Positions 33,001 to 44,906 of a stretch of DNA of 55,892 nucleotides are shown piece after piece; position 1 is the first letter of the stretch, and each line of letters opens with the position of its first letter. The position numbers and the translations under genes are program-made. The stretch covers positions 1 through 55,892 of the forward strand of contig NZ_AODE01000047.1 of the NCBI RefSeq assembly GCF_000525855.1, read 5' to 3'. The stretch comes from Listeria cornellensis FSL F6-0969. GTDB taxonomy: Bacteria; Bacillota; Bacilli; Lactobacillales; Listeriaceae. The notes below the pieces were generated by a model. The model worked only from the letters and a program-made list of their open reading frames with translations, did no database searches and was not told where the DNA came from.

Positions 33001-36000
33001 CATTCAGTTTGTAGCAGAAGATGCAAATGGTGTATCTGGTAATCCATCTACTGTGGAAGTTCTTGCATCCACGATTAAAATTAATGAAACTGGCAAGACT
33101 GGTTTCGTTGGTGATACACAACAATTAACTGTGACAACAACTCCAGTTAATCAAGCAGCGACATGGAAATCATCTAATGTTTCAGTAGCAAGCGTGAACT
33201 CGAAGACTGGACTTGTTACGTTTAAAGCGGTTGGATCAGTTACAATTACAGCGACACTGAAGAGTGGGGCGACTGCAACAACAACGATTAAAGTAACCAA
33301 AAAAAGTATTAGACACACCTGAGATTACAACACCAATCTACGATGATTCAACAGAGGCATCAGGAACAGCGTCAGCGCCAGGAACGGTTGTTGCTAAAGA
33401 TGAAGATGGTAATATCATCGGAGAAGCAGAAGTAAATCCAGATGGTAGCTTTACTATCGAGTTTCCAAAGCAAGACCCAGGTTCAGTCATTGAATTTATT
33501 GTGGAAGATGCGAAAGGGAATGAAAGTAACCCAGTCGAGGTAGAAGTCATTGCTTCCACAGTTAAAATTAATGAGCGCGTGACATCTGGTTATGTAGGAG
33601 ATAAGAAACAACTAACCACAACAACGACACCGAAAGATCAAAAAGCAACATGGACAACATCGAATAGTAAAGTAGCAACGGTTGATTCGAAAACTGGACT
33701 TGTTACGTATACTGGTGTGGGATCTGTACGAGTTACAGCAACCCTTGCGAATGGTAAAACAGATAGCATTACAATCAATGTGACCTATGAAGTCCTTCAT
33801 GTTGATGCACCAGTAATTACAACAAACCCAATTTATGATATCACAACAAAAGTGACAGGAACATCTACGGCTGATAGAGTCGTCGCTTACGTATTTGGTT
33901 TACCAGTTGGAACAGCGGAAGTCGTAGACGGGAAGTTCACAATGGATATTCTGGAGCAAGTTGCAGGACAGAATATCAATTTTGTGGCACAAGATAATAA
34001 AGAAAACGTCAGTACCCCTGTTAATATGAAGGTTGTAGCGTCCGATGTCAAAATTAATGAAGACGTAACGGAAGGATATTTAAAAGAAACGCAACAACTA
34101 ACAGCGACGACAACACCAGCAGGACAAGCTGTTACATGGTCTTCCTCTAAATCAAGCGTTGCAACTGTAAATGCAGCAGGGCTTGTGACGTATAAAGGTG
34201 TAGGAAGTGTCACGATAAAGGCGACATTAGCTAACGGTTCTTCTGCTCAAGTTGTTATTCAAGTAACAAGTAAAGTTGTCGAAAAACCAGAAATGACAAC
34301 ACCGATTTATGATGATTCCACAGAAGCATCAGGAACAGCGCCGTATCCAGGAAAAGTTATCGTCAAAGATCCAAATGGTAACGTCCTTGGAGAAACGGAA
34401 GTAAATCCAGATGGTAGCTTTACGGTGGAGTTTCCGAAACAAGACCCAGGAACGAAACTTGAATTCGTAGCCGAAGATGAAAGAGGCAACGAGAGTGACC
34501 CAATCGAAGTGAATGTACAAGAAACAACCATTAAAATCAATGAGACGTTAGCAAGTAGCTTCGTAGGTAAAACAGCAAATCTTACAGCGAAGACAACACC
34601 TGCCAACGCGGTAGTGATATGGACATCTTCTAATACAAACACGGCAACAGTGAACAAAACAACGGGTGTCGCAACGTTTAAAGCAGAAGGTTCTGTAACG
34701 ATTACAGCAACACTTGCAAATGGTAAGAAAGACACCATCACAATCACTGTGAAAAGTGGACCAAAAGTAACGACGCCAATCTACGATACAACAACAGAAG
34801 CGTCAGGGACAGCGCCAACACCAGGAACTGTTACAGCATACGTTGGTGGAAAACCAGTTGGAACAGCAACAGTGGGTACGGACGGGAAGTTTACCATGTT
34901 ATTCCCAGCGCAAAAAGCAGATGACGTGATTGAATTTGTAGCGAAAGATGCGAATGGAAATGAAAGTATGCCAACAGCAGCTACAGTAGCAACAGCGAAG
35001 GTGAAAATTAATGAAAATATTACAGCAGGATTTGTACAAGATACGCAGACGTTAACTGCGACAACAACACCAGCGGGCTTGGATGTAGCATGGTCTACAT
35101 CGAATGACAAAGTAGCGAAAGTAGATGCTAAAACAGGTCTTGTTACGTATGTTAGTCCTGGTAACGTTAGTATTACAGTAACTATGAAGAATGGGCAAAC
35201 TGATACAATCAATATCACCGTTACGAACGAAATTTTAGCTGTCAATCAACCGGTGCTTACCACATCGCCAGTTTATGATGTGACAACGACAATCGAAGGA
35301 ACAGCGAAAGAAAATGGTCAATCGAAAGCTACAATGGTTACAGCGTACGCATTTGGACTTCCTATCGGAACAGCAAGTGTAGGTACGGATGGCAAGTTCA
35401 GCATGACAATCCCAACGCAAATGGCTGGGAACATGATTAATTTTGTAGCACAAGATAAGCGAGGCAATCTGAGCTTACCAGTGAATGTTATCGTTGTACA
35501 ATCGTTTGTAAAAATTAATGAGAACCCAGGCAGTGGTTTTGTTAGTGATACAGCGCAATTGACAACATCTTCGACACCAGTTGGTTTACCAGTAGCTTGG
35601 AGCACATCAGATGCCAGCATTGCGACAGTGAACGAAACGGGACTTGTAGAGTATAAAAAAGCAGGGACAGTTGTTGTGAAAGCAACACTAGCTAATGGTT
35701 CATTTTCACAAGTCATTATTCAAGTAGCGAAAAAGGTAATTGAAGCACCGAAAGTAACAACACCAATCTATGATGATTCCACAGAAGCATCAGGAACAGC
35801 GCCGGCACCAGGAAAAGTTATCGCGAAAGATAAAGATGGCAATATACTTGGAGAAGCAACGGTGAATCCAGATGGCACGTTCACAGTAGAATTTCCTAAG
35901 CAAGATCCAGGAACGACGATTAATTTCGTAGCACAAGATGAAAAAGGTAACGAGAGTAACCCAATAAGTGTGAATGTTATAGCTTCGACAGTCACTATCA

Positions 36001-39000
36001 ACGAAAAAGTAACAACAGGAAAAGTTGGCGCCACGCAAAGTTTAACAGCAACAACGACACCAGCAGGGCAAGCCGTTACATGGTCGACTTCGGATGCAGC
36101 TGTTGCAACGGTTAATGCAACAACAGGCCTTGTGACATACAAAAAGGCTGGATCGGTAACGATCACGGTAAAACTTGCCAATGGTAAATCAGATACTATC
36201 ACGATTACTGTGACAAGCGTACAAATTGATATGCCAACACTAGAAACAAACCCAATTTTTGATGTATCTAGAGAGGTTGTTGGAACTGTAGCTAAACCAG
36301 CAAATAAAGTAGTCGCTTATCTAAACGGTTACGCGGTTGGAACAGCAACGGTAGACAGCAATGGGAAATTTATAATGACTATCCCAGGCATCATGGCTAA
36401 CCAAGAGATTTCTTTTGTAGCTGAGGATGGTAAAGGTAATTTCAGTACACCACTACCAGTAAATATCACAGCTGCTACTGTTACTATTGATCAAACAAGA
36501 GCAATTCTTAATGCATATGTTGGTGATACGAAGCAACTAACTGTAACGACAAATCCAGTAGGACAACCAGTTTATTGGACATCAGACGATGAAACTGTTG
36601 CTACCGTTGATTCAAATGGACTTGTTACATTTGTTGGAGTAGGAAAAGTTTATATTACAGCAACGCTAGTAAATAGCCATACAGCGACCTCTACAGCTAT
36701 TTTTAACGTCACGAAAAAAGTACTTGAAAAACCTGTGATTGATCAACCAATTTATGATACAACAACTGAATTGGAAGGAAAAGCACCGTACCCAGGTAAA
36801 GTCGTTGTGAAGGATGAAGATGGCAATACAATCGGTGAAACTGAAGTCAATCCAGATGGTAGCTTTACGGTTACATTCCCAGAACAAGAAGAAGGGAAAA
36901 AAGTAGAGTTCATCACAGAAGATGATAAAGGTAATACAAGTAAACCAGAAGTAATCACAGTACAAGCAACAGCAGTCATGATTGCAAAAGATATAGCACC
37001 AGCATTTGTTGGTAATGAACAACAATTAACTGCAACAACAACACCAGTAGGTCAAGAAGTAACGTGGTCTGTATCAAACAAAAACTTAGCGACAATTGAT
37101 GCTAAAACAGGTGTAATCACGTATAAAGGTGTTGGATTAGTTAAGGTAACTGCAAAACTTGCAAATGGTAAAACAGATAATGTAACTATCAATATTACTA
37201 ACAAAGTTATTGGAAAACCAATTATTGATCAACCTATCTATGATACAACAACAGAGGTAGAAGGTAAGGCGCCATATCCAGGTAAAGTTATCGTTAAAGA
37301 TGAAGATGGTAACCAAATTGGAGAAGCAACTGTTGATCCAGATGGTAGTTTCACTATCACATTCCCAGCTCAAAAACCAGGAGCTGTAATTGAATTTACA
37401 ACAGAAGATGCCGCTGGAAACACAAGTGACCCAGTGGAATCAGAAGTAAAAGCATCAGACATTAAGATTAATGAAAATATCAGCAAAGGTTTAGTTGGCG
37501 GTACAGAACAATTAACAGCAACAACGACACCAGTAGGTCAAAAAGTAACATGGTCTTCATCCGATACTACAAAAGCAACAGTTAATGCGACAACAGGAGC
37601 GGTAGTATACAAAGCAGCAGGCAAAGTGAACATTACTGCAAAACTTGCAAATGGTACATCAAAATCAGTAACAATCACGATTTCAGATTACCCACAGCCA
37701 AAACTTAATCCAGTGACGATTACGGATACGGTTGTTGAAGGAAAAGTGGATGTAAGTAATTACGATGTGAAACAAATTTTGTTATTGGTAAATAATGTTA
37801 ACAAAACTGTTGCATCTGTTAATGCAGATGGTACATTCTCTGCACCAATAGGCAACCAACCAAAAGGAGCTGTAATTGAGGCTCGCTATAAAGATCAGTC
37901 TGGTAACTATTTAACAGCCGCGAAATATGTTGGTAAGACAACAGTTGTCAATGTAAATGAAGTAGATGCTATTACAGTAAATACTGTGACGACACTTAAT
38001 AAAGTAGTAACAGGTCAAGCGAAGGATAAGCCGAACCAATCGGTACGCTTATTCGTAGATGGTCAACAAAAACGTACAGCAACAACAGATGCAAATGGTA
38101 ACTACAATTTCAAATCAGGTTATTTGAAAGAGGGCGCACTTGTTGAGGTTAAGCTATATGAGAAAAATGTTGTTACAGCCACTGCTACAACCAATGTTAT
38201 AGTTGACACCGAAGCGATGTCTCTAGAAGGCGTAACAACCTTTAGCCGCCTCATTACAGGTAAAGGAACAGAGAATGTGCAATTCCGTCTTAGCATCAAT
38301 GGCGTTTCACGATCTGTGAAAACAAGTGATGAAAATGGAATTTATGTATTCAACATTGCTAATCAACCAGTAGGAACAGAAATCAAAGTAGAAATGAAAT
38401 CTGCGGGTACGTATTCTGTTTGGAAAGAAACAACAGTTACAGAGGGTATTGTAGATCCATCGAGCTTGACTCTTGATGAATCAGAATCTGGTGCACGAAC
38501 AGTAACAGGTGTTACCGAAGAAGCTGATACAACTGTACGTCTAAGTATCAATGGTGCTACAAAGAGCACTCAGCAATCAGACCCTACAACCGGTGATTTC
38601 ACGTTTAATACGGCGGCACTTAAAGTTGGAGATGTTGTTAAAGTAGACATGAAAGTAAATGGTATTTATGCAGTGTCACAAGAATTTACAGTGAAAGATT
38701 CTAGCGGTGAAAACGGTGGCGAAAATTCAGCGAATGACTTTACTATCGATGCAATGAGCGATATAGATAAAGTAGTCACTGGTGTAACGAATACGCCAAA
38801 TTCTCAAGTTCGTATTAGCCTAAATGGTGCAACAAAAACAATTAGAACTTCAGATGCAGAAGGAAAATATTCTTATTCAATTGGTAAAGTTAACGAAGGC
38901 GATGTAGTGAAAGTGGAATTACGCGTTAACGGCGCCTATAGCAATTCGAAAGAAATAACAGTAACAAAAGCACCTGATTTATCTAGTGAATTGACAGTTA

Positions 39001-39719
39001 ATCCTGTTGCAGCATCAGATAAAAAAATAACTGGTAGCACGTTAAAACCTAATACACAAATTCGTATTAGTATTAACGGTGTGACAAAAATAAATATAAC
39101 AACAAATGCTACTGGTCAGTTCACTTACAACAATAGTAAATTAGCTGTAGGAGACATCGTTAAAGTAGAAATGAAGGTAGAAGGTGTGTTCGCAGTAGCT
39201 AAAGAAGTGACTGTATCAGCTGGGGCAAGTCTTGATACGATTGCAATCAATGATATGAATGCAACTCAGACGGTTATGACAGGTAAAGCTAGCCAACCTA
39301 ATGCCCGTATTCGGATTAGTCTTAACGGTGTTACAAAAAATAATATCACTTCCGACAAGGATGGTAATTTCACATACAGTATTGGCAAAGTGAAATTAGG
39401 CGATATTATTAAAGTAGAGTTGCAAATGAATGGTGTTTATACTGTTTCCGCAACAACAACAGTCAAAAAAGCGCCACTAACAGAAAACGATTTGACTGTA
39501 AATCCGATCCTTGTTACAGATAAAAAAGTGACAATTAAAACGGTAGCTAATACACAAATTCGTATTAGTCTAAATGGCGCAACAAAAACAACACCTACAA
39601 CAGACAGCAACGGCGATTACACATATAACAACGCCAAGTTAGTAGCTGGAGATATCATCAAAGTAGAAGTAAAGGAAGACGGAGTATACACGATTAGCAA
39701 AACAGTAGTCGTGCAGTAG
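30030..39719 (+). CDS. giant secreted multi-domain surface protein (Big_6/Big_2 repeats), three frame breaks
   Basis: About 3,228 residues when repaired. Order: signal peptide (HTALIGSIITANIVSP), three 21-residue tandem repeats, an N-terminal unique domain, about five Ig-like modules with the SGTGEP motif, then twelve alternating Big_6-like (PIYDTTTEVTGT) and Big_2 modules (TTTPxGxxVTWSSS, GLVTYK, KLANGK). The end is about eight modules of roughly 80 residues with RISLNGATK. No LPXTG, GW, SLH or LysM anchor is seen, so attachment must be non-covalent or via a partner. Breaks: eight A at 30062-30069, seven T at 30968-30974, seven A at 33299-33305, each one base too long. Likely a long fibrous adhesin. 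Confidence 0.85.
30127..30315 (+). repeat. three 63-bp tandem repeats in the giant gene
   Basis: Copies start at 30127, 30190 and 30253. Each encodes 21 residues of the type SVQGSELTSDDLEKNNQQSP, acidic and flexible, right after the signal peptide. The copies differ at few bases, so recent expansion or copy-number variation is likely. Confidence 0.85.
31890..37690 (+). repeat. twelve Big_6/Big_2 module pairs, about 480 bp each
   Basis: Counted from twelve Big_2 tryptophan motifs (VVWTSSN, VTWSSSK, ATWKSSN and so on), each preceded by a module beginning with a PIYD- or NPIFD-type strand. Several neighbours are highly similar at DNA level (for example around 34260-34510 and 35740-35990), which favours recombination between copies. 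Confidence 0.75.
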
Positions 39720-39734
39720 TAAGAGCAAATAGGT

Positions 39735-39765
39735 GGCACTAGTCCGTGAGAGTTGGACTAGTGCC
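39735..39765. terminator. hairpin after the giant gene
   Basis: GGCACTAGTCC (39735-39745) and GGACTAGTGCC (39755-39765) pair perfectly, extendable by two or three pairs. No T-run follows, so termination may be incomplete. Confidence 0.5.
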
Positions 39766-39844
39766 GCTAGTTATGAAATCAATACTATTATATTTACATA
39801 AATTTTAAGATTTTTCTAGATTGAAATCAGAGAAGTCGATTATT

Positions 39845-39874
39845 TTGAATCCGTAAATATCATATAATTATATT
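39845..39874 (+). promoter_or_regulatory. putative promoter of the polysaccharide locus
   Basis: TTGAAT (39845-39850), 18 bp, TATATT (39869-39874). The roughly 95-nt leader can form AAGG-GGTTC/GAACC-T-CCTT (about 39880-39936). Twelve genes follow in one direction with gaps of at most 23 bp. Confidence 0.5.
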
Positions 39875-39977
39875 TGTTAAAGGGGTTCGCGAAACGTCAA
39901 AAACAGTATATAGAACCTCCTTATAGCAAAAAAATGATAGTCCACATGACGTAATTTTAAATGAATGGGATGGTTAA

Positions 39978-41409
39978 ATGAGTATTAACAAACATAAATT
40001 ACTTAAAAAAGTTCTAATTATTGGGGCTGGAGTCGCTGGAATTGTTGCTGCTAAAAAGTTAAGCGAACAACCAGAGAAGTTTGCAATCGTTGCATTTTTA
40101 GATGATGACCCAATAAAGCAACAACTTAGAATTATCGATATCCCTATAGTTGGAGATATAGAAAATTTGGAGACGTGTATTAAGGATGAAAACATTGATT
40201 TAGTCGTGCTCGCAATACCGTCACTTGGAGCAACTAAGAAGATAGCTATAATGGAAAAATGCAAAGAAACGGCGACTAACATTCGCGTTGTTACAGGCGT
40301 TAATGACATTACTTTCGGAAATCTCACAGAGGCGAATGTGAGTATGGAGAAATTGCTTGGACGCACACCGGTTCAATTAAACGAAGAACAAGTTGCTGAA
40401 AAAATTGAAGGTACTATTGTTATGGTAACTGGTGCAGGCGGTTCTATCGGTTCTGAAATTTGTCGTCAAATCTGTGCACATCGGCCAAAGCAGTTGATAG
40501 TTTTAGGGCATGGTGAAAATAGTATTTATGGGATTCATATGGAGCTTTTAAAAAACGTTTGGTAAGAGCGTTGTCGTAAGGCCAATCATTGCGGATATTC
40601 AAGATGAAATTCGGATAAATGAGGTCATGAGAGAATATATGCCGACTCATGTATATCATGCCGCGGCGCATAAACACGTGCCACTCATGGAATTAAATCC
40701 TATGGAAGCTGTGAAAAATAATATTATTGGGACGAAAAACGTGGTTACAGCCGCGGCAAATTACGGCGTTGAAAATTTTGTGTTGGTGTCGTCGGATAAA
40801 GCAGTTAATCCCCAAAATATCATGGGGGCAACTAAGCGAATTGCTGAAATGGTTGTTCAAATGGTAGCGGCAGAAACAAATAGAAATTTTTCAGTAGTTC
40901 GTTTTGGAAATGTGCTGGGAAGTCGGGGCAGTGTTATCCCTCTTTTTAAAGAACAGATTAAACAAGGTGGTCCAGTAACAGTTACCCACCCAGATATGAC
41001 GCGTTATTTTATGACTATACCAGAAGCGGCAGGACTTGTGATTCAAGCCGGAAGCTTAGAAAATGGCAGTAAAATTTATGTGCTTGATATGGGAGAACCA
41101 ATAAAAATCACAACACTTGCAGAGAATTTAATTACGATGTCAGGGTTCACACTTCAAGAAATTAATATCGAGTTTACTGGTATTAGACAGGGAGATAAAC
41201 TGTATGAGGAGTTAATGGATGACGAAGAAATATACCCAGAACAAGTAATCCCGAAAATTCATATTGGGAAACCTAGAGTATTTTCCAATAGTAAAGTGAG
41301 TGATTTCATCAATGATTGCCATTCTATGTCTGAAAATTCTTTGACTCGAAACATCTACGGAATTGTGGGCGTCACGAAATTGACTGGAAATGAGGTCCTT
41401 TCTAGATGA
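39978..41409 (+). CDS. UDP-sugar 4,6-dehydratase (CapD/PglF type), frame break
   Basis: About 476 residues after repair. An N-terminal Rossmann-like domain (KKVLIIGAGVAGIVAAKKL, about 10-125) is followed by the short-chain dehydratase domain with NAD loop VTGAGGSIGSEICRQI, HAAAHKHVPLME, and SSDKAVNPQNIMGATKR (catalytic Lys as in PglF/WbpM). It should convert UDP-GlcNAc to the 4-keto-6-deoxy sugar. The membrane helices that begin full-length WbpM/PglF are absent. The break lies at six A (40550-40555, one too many). First gene of the locus; 4-bp overlap with the next. Confidence 0.88.
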
Positions 41410-42587
41410 AAACTATTTTTGCTCATGATCATCGCTTTTATAGAAGTGCGGATGGTAAGGAGATTTTATCTAAAAATGCTTTTGATTCTTCTTTATGGGA
41501 GCGTTATTTGGAACATACAGATGAATTAGAGGTCATTGCACGGATTTTTAGTTTCCCAGAAGATGCTAAGCGTGTAGAGATGACTACTTCAAATCACTCT
41601 CAGGTAACGTTTCAACATATAAAAGAGACCCATACTTGGAAAAATATATTTCCAGTAAATCGGGCCCAAAAGCAAATCGAGCAACGTGTCGCAAAAGCAG
41701 ATGCTGTGATTGCAAGGTTACCGTCACGAATAGGCTCTATGGCAATCAAGGCGGCCAAAAAGCAAGGGAAACATTATATGGTGGAAGTAGTGGGAGATCC
41801 GATGGAAAGCTACCGTCATCACGGGTCAAAGGTGCTGAAATATATGGCAACTCATGCAGGTGGGAAAATGAGAAAAGATGTGGCTGAGGCAACGCATGTA
41901 CTCTACGTCACGCAAAAAGATTTACAAAGAAAATACCCGACATGTGGAGAGCGCGCAGCAGCATCGAATGTGGAGATTGAAAGCATCGATTTGGAAGTAT
42001 ACGAGAAAAGAAAACGGAAAATAAAGATACAAGATGTTTCAAAAACTGTGCAAATAGGTATGATTGGAACGCTCACAACAGACTATAAAGGTATCGATAC
42101 GGCGATGGATGCAATTGGTAAATTAAAACAGCAAAATCGAGATGTGACACTATATATCCTTGGACCTGGGGATGCTAGTAAATGGTTGCATTACGCTGAG
42201 AAAGTAGGCGTAACTGAAAACAGTGTATTCTGTGGCATATTACCTAGTGGAAAAGCAATTTTTGATTGGATAGATAAAATGGATATTTATATTCAACCAA
42301 GTAAAACAGAGGGAGTTCCGCGTGCCTTGATTGAAGCTATGTCAAGAGGCTGTCCAGCGGTCGGTTCAAGTGCAGGAGGGATTCCAGAATTATTGTCCCC
42401 TAATATGATTCATATGATTGGAGATAGCGCAGATCTGGCACGGAAAATCGATAGCCTAATCGTGAGTAGGAGTAAACAGTTGCAAGAAGCTCGTAAGAAT
42501 CTCCAAACGGCAGCGAAATATACAAAACCGATTTTACAAAAACAGCGAGCAGATTTATATCACTCTTTTTTCAAAACTCTACAGTAA
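41406..42587 (+). CDS. glycosyltransferase family 4
   Basis: 393 residues, intact. GT-B fold: the C-terminal half has IGMIGTLTTDYKGIDTAMDAI and the donor-binding EX7E-like PSKTEGVPRALIEAMSRGCPAVGSSAGGIPEL. Adds a sugar to the lipid-linked repeat unit on the inner membrane face. Donor and acceptor cannot be predicted. The start overlaps the dehydratase stop (ATGA). Confidence 0.88.
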   Translation: MKTIFAHDHRFYRSADGKEILSKNAFDSSLWERYLEHTDELEVIARIFSFPEDAKRVEMTTSNHSQVTFQHIKETHTWKNIFPVNRAQKQIEQRVAKADAVIARLPSRIGSMAIKAAKKQGKHYMVEVVGDPMESYRHHGSKVLKYMATHAGGKMRKDVAEATHVLYVTQKDLQRKYPTCGERAAASNVEIESIDLEVYEKRKRKIKIQDVSKTVQIGMIGTLTTDYKGIDTAMDAIGKLKQQNRDVTLYILGPGDASKWLHYAEKVGVTENSVFCGILPSGKAIFDWIDKMDIYIQPSKTEGVPRALIEAMSRGCPAVGSSAGGIPELLSPNMIHMIGDSADLARKIDSLIVSRSKQLQEARKNLQTAAKYTKPILQKQRADLYHSFFKTLQ

Positions 42588-42599
42588 AGGAATGGAATT

Positions 42600-43620
42600 A
42601 TGACCTTAAAAATAGTAGTAACGGGCGCGGCTGGATTTATTGGATTCCACGTGAGTAAACGTTTATTAAAAGAAGGCTACACAGTGATAGGGATTGATAA
42701 TATCAATGATTACTATGATGTGAATTTAAAAAAAGGCGCGTTTAGAGCAACTTAAAAATCCGAATTTTTCTTTCTACAAAGTTGGACTAGAAAATAAAAT
42801 TTTAATTCATAATATTTTCGAAGATGAAAAACCGAAAATTGTAATAAATTTAGCGGCACAAGCAGGCGTAAGATACAGTATTGAGAATCCTGACGCCTAC
42901 ATTCAGTCTAATATAGTTGGTTTTATGAATATAATTGAGAGTTGCAGACAACACGGTGTGGAGCAGTTAATCTATGCGTCAAGTAGTTCGGTTTATGGTG
43001 CGAATCAAGCGATGCCCTTTTCCCCACATGACAGCACGGAACATCCATTATCACTGTACGCGGCGACGAAAAAAAGCAATGAACTGATTGCCCACACATA
43101 CAGTCACTTATTTGGATTGAAAACTACGGGCTTGAGATTCTTCACGGTGTACGGCCCATGGGGAAGACCAGACATGGCGCTGTTCCAATTCGCAGATGCC
43201 ATCATTAATGATAAACCGATTCAAGTGTTTAATAATGGTGACATGTTACGTGATTTTACGTTTGTCGATGATGTGGTGGAATCAATTTATCGCTTAACTC
43301 AGACCGAGCCAACATCGAACGTAAGCTGGGATGCGTTACAACCAGATCCTGCAACAAGTAAGGCGCCTTATCGAGTTTATAATATCGGCAATCATAGTCC
43401 GGTCAGTTTGATGGATTACATTGGAACACTTGAAAAATTGATTGGTAAAGAGGCCGAAAAAATATTATTACCTATGCAAGCTGGTGATGTTCAAAAGACG
43501 CATGCAGATGTTACAGATCTGATTCGAGATATCGACTTTAAACCGAATACGACCATTGAGCAAGGAATAAAGGCTTTTGTTGATTGGTACATTAAATATA
43601 ATAAAGGAGTTTTGAAATAG
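42600..43620 (+). CDS. UDP-uronate 4-epimerase (CapI type), frame break
   Basis: About 339 residues after repair. [17 protein letters not shown] binds [14 protein letters not shown] and the YAATKK motif hold the catalytic Ser/Tyr/Lys, and [19 protein letters not shown] is the signature that separates UDP-glucuronate 4-epimerases from GalE. The frame breaks at seven A (42728-42734); with six A it continues through [11 protein letters not shown]. The dehydrogenase next to it would supply the UDP-uronic acid. Confidence 0.87.
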
Positions 43621-44904
43621 ATGGAAGAAAAAAGAATAGCAGTGGTTGGTCTAGGTTATGTTGGGCTTCCAGTAGCCGTTGAATTTGAAAAACAATATCC
43701 TGTTTTAGGATTTGATATATCAGAAGCACGTATTAATGAATTGCATAATGGATACGATCGCACGAGAGAAGTGTCGAAAGAAGCGTTAGAACAAGGGCAT
43801 ATTACGTTCACGTCGGATGCGACTAAACTTTCTAATTATCCGTTTATTATTGTAGCGGTTCCAACACCCATTGATGATAGCAACAAACCAGACTTAACGG
43901 CGCTACGAAAAGCTTCTGAAACAGTTGGCAGACACATGTCAAAGGATTCTATCGTTGTGTTTGAATCTACTGTATATCCAGGCGCAACAGAAGAAGAATG
44001 CATCCCCGTCTTAGAATCAGTTTCAGGCATGAAGGAAGGAGTCGATTTCTTTGTAGGATATTCACCCGAACGCATTAACCCTGGCGATAAAATCCATACC
44101 TTCCGCACGATTAAAAAAATAGTATCCGCGAATCATCCAGATGTTCTTGAAACAATCGCGCAAACATACGGTAAAGTAGTAGACGCAGGAATACATGCCG
44201 TTGATTCCATCAAAGTCGCCGAAGCTGCAAAGGTGATTGAGAACACACAACGTGATTTGAATATCGGACTTATGAACGAACTATCTATGCTATTCAAAAT
44301 ATTGGGAATTGACACACATAAAGTTTTAGAAGCAGCAGGGACAAAATGGAATTTCTTGAATTTCAGTCCAGGTCTTGTTGGTGGACACTGTATTGGTGTA
44401 GATCCATACTACCTCACACATAAAGCAGAAAGTGTAGGCTATACGCCAAAAATTATTTTAGCAGGGCGCCAAGTGAATGACAGTGTCAGTAAATTTATTG
44501 TGGCAGATGTTGTGAAAGAAATGATTCGTCGAGGTATTGATTTAAAAAAAGCTAAAATTACAATTCTTGGACTAACTTTTAAAGAGAATGTGCCAGATTT
44601 ACGAAACTCCAAGGTCTTCGATATGATTGAGGAATTACAACAGTATGATTTAGATATACAGGTGTCTGATCCACTTGCTGATGACGCTGAGGTAGCCAGT
44701 GATTATGGGCTCGTATTGACTCCTTATACAGAATTGAGACCAGCAGAATTAGTTATTTTAGCAGTAGCGCATGATGAATGGAAAGAGATTTTACCCGACA
44801 AAAATTATTTATTAACAAAAGAAAAACAAACGCTATTTGTTGATCTAAAACGGATGTTTAACCAACAAGAATTACCTGAAAATATTGGTTATTGGGGGTT
44901 GTAA
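43621..44904 (+). CDS. UDP-sugar 6-dehydrogenase (WbpA/TviB/CapL type)
   Basis: 427 residues, intact. NAD-binding VVGLGYVGLPVAVEFEKQY, VAVPTPID, FESTVYPGATEEECIPVLE, and the catalytic Cys in GLVGGHCIGVDPYYL. Length and VYPGATEE favour the TviB/WbpA branch (UDP-GlcNAc or UDP-GalNAc) over plain UDP-glucose dehydrogenase. It makes a UDP-hexuronic acid in two NAD steps. The start codon touches the stop of the epimerase gene; AAAGGAG precedes it. Confidence 0.9.
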   Translation: MEEKRIAVVGLGYVGLPVAVEFEKQYPVLGFDISEARINELHNGYDRTREVSKEALEQGHITFTSDATKLSNYPFIIVAVPTPIDDSNKPDLTALRKASETVGRHMSKDSIVVFESTVYPGATEEECIPVLESVSGMKEGVDFFVGYSPERINPGDKIHTFRTIKKIVSANHPDVLETIAQTYGKVVDAGIHAVDSIKVAEAAKVIENTQRDLNIGLMNELSMLFKILGIDTHKVLEAAGTKWNFLNFSPGLVGGHCIGVDPYYLTHKAESVGYTPKIILAGRQVNDSVSKFIVADVVKEMIRRGIDLKKAKITILGLTFKENVPDLRNSKVFDMIEELQQYDLDIQVSDPLADDAEVASDYGLVLTPYTELRPAELVILAVAHDEWKEILPDKNYLLTKEKQTLFVDLKRMFNQQELPENIGYWGL

Positions 44905-44906
44905 TA

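Noticed and set aside
31124-39719. Three separate surface-protein genes between 30 and 40 kb
   Set aside because: Removing one base at each of three homopolymers gives one continuous frame with modules running across each border, so one gene is the better reading.
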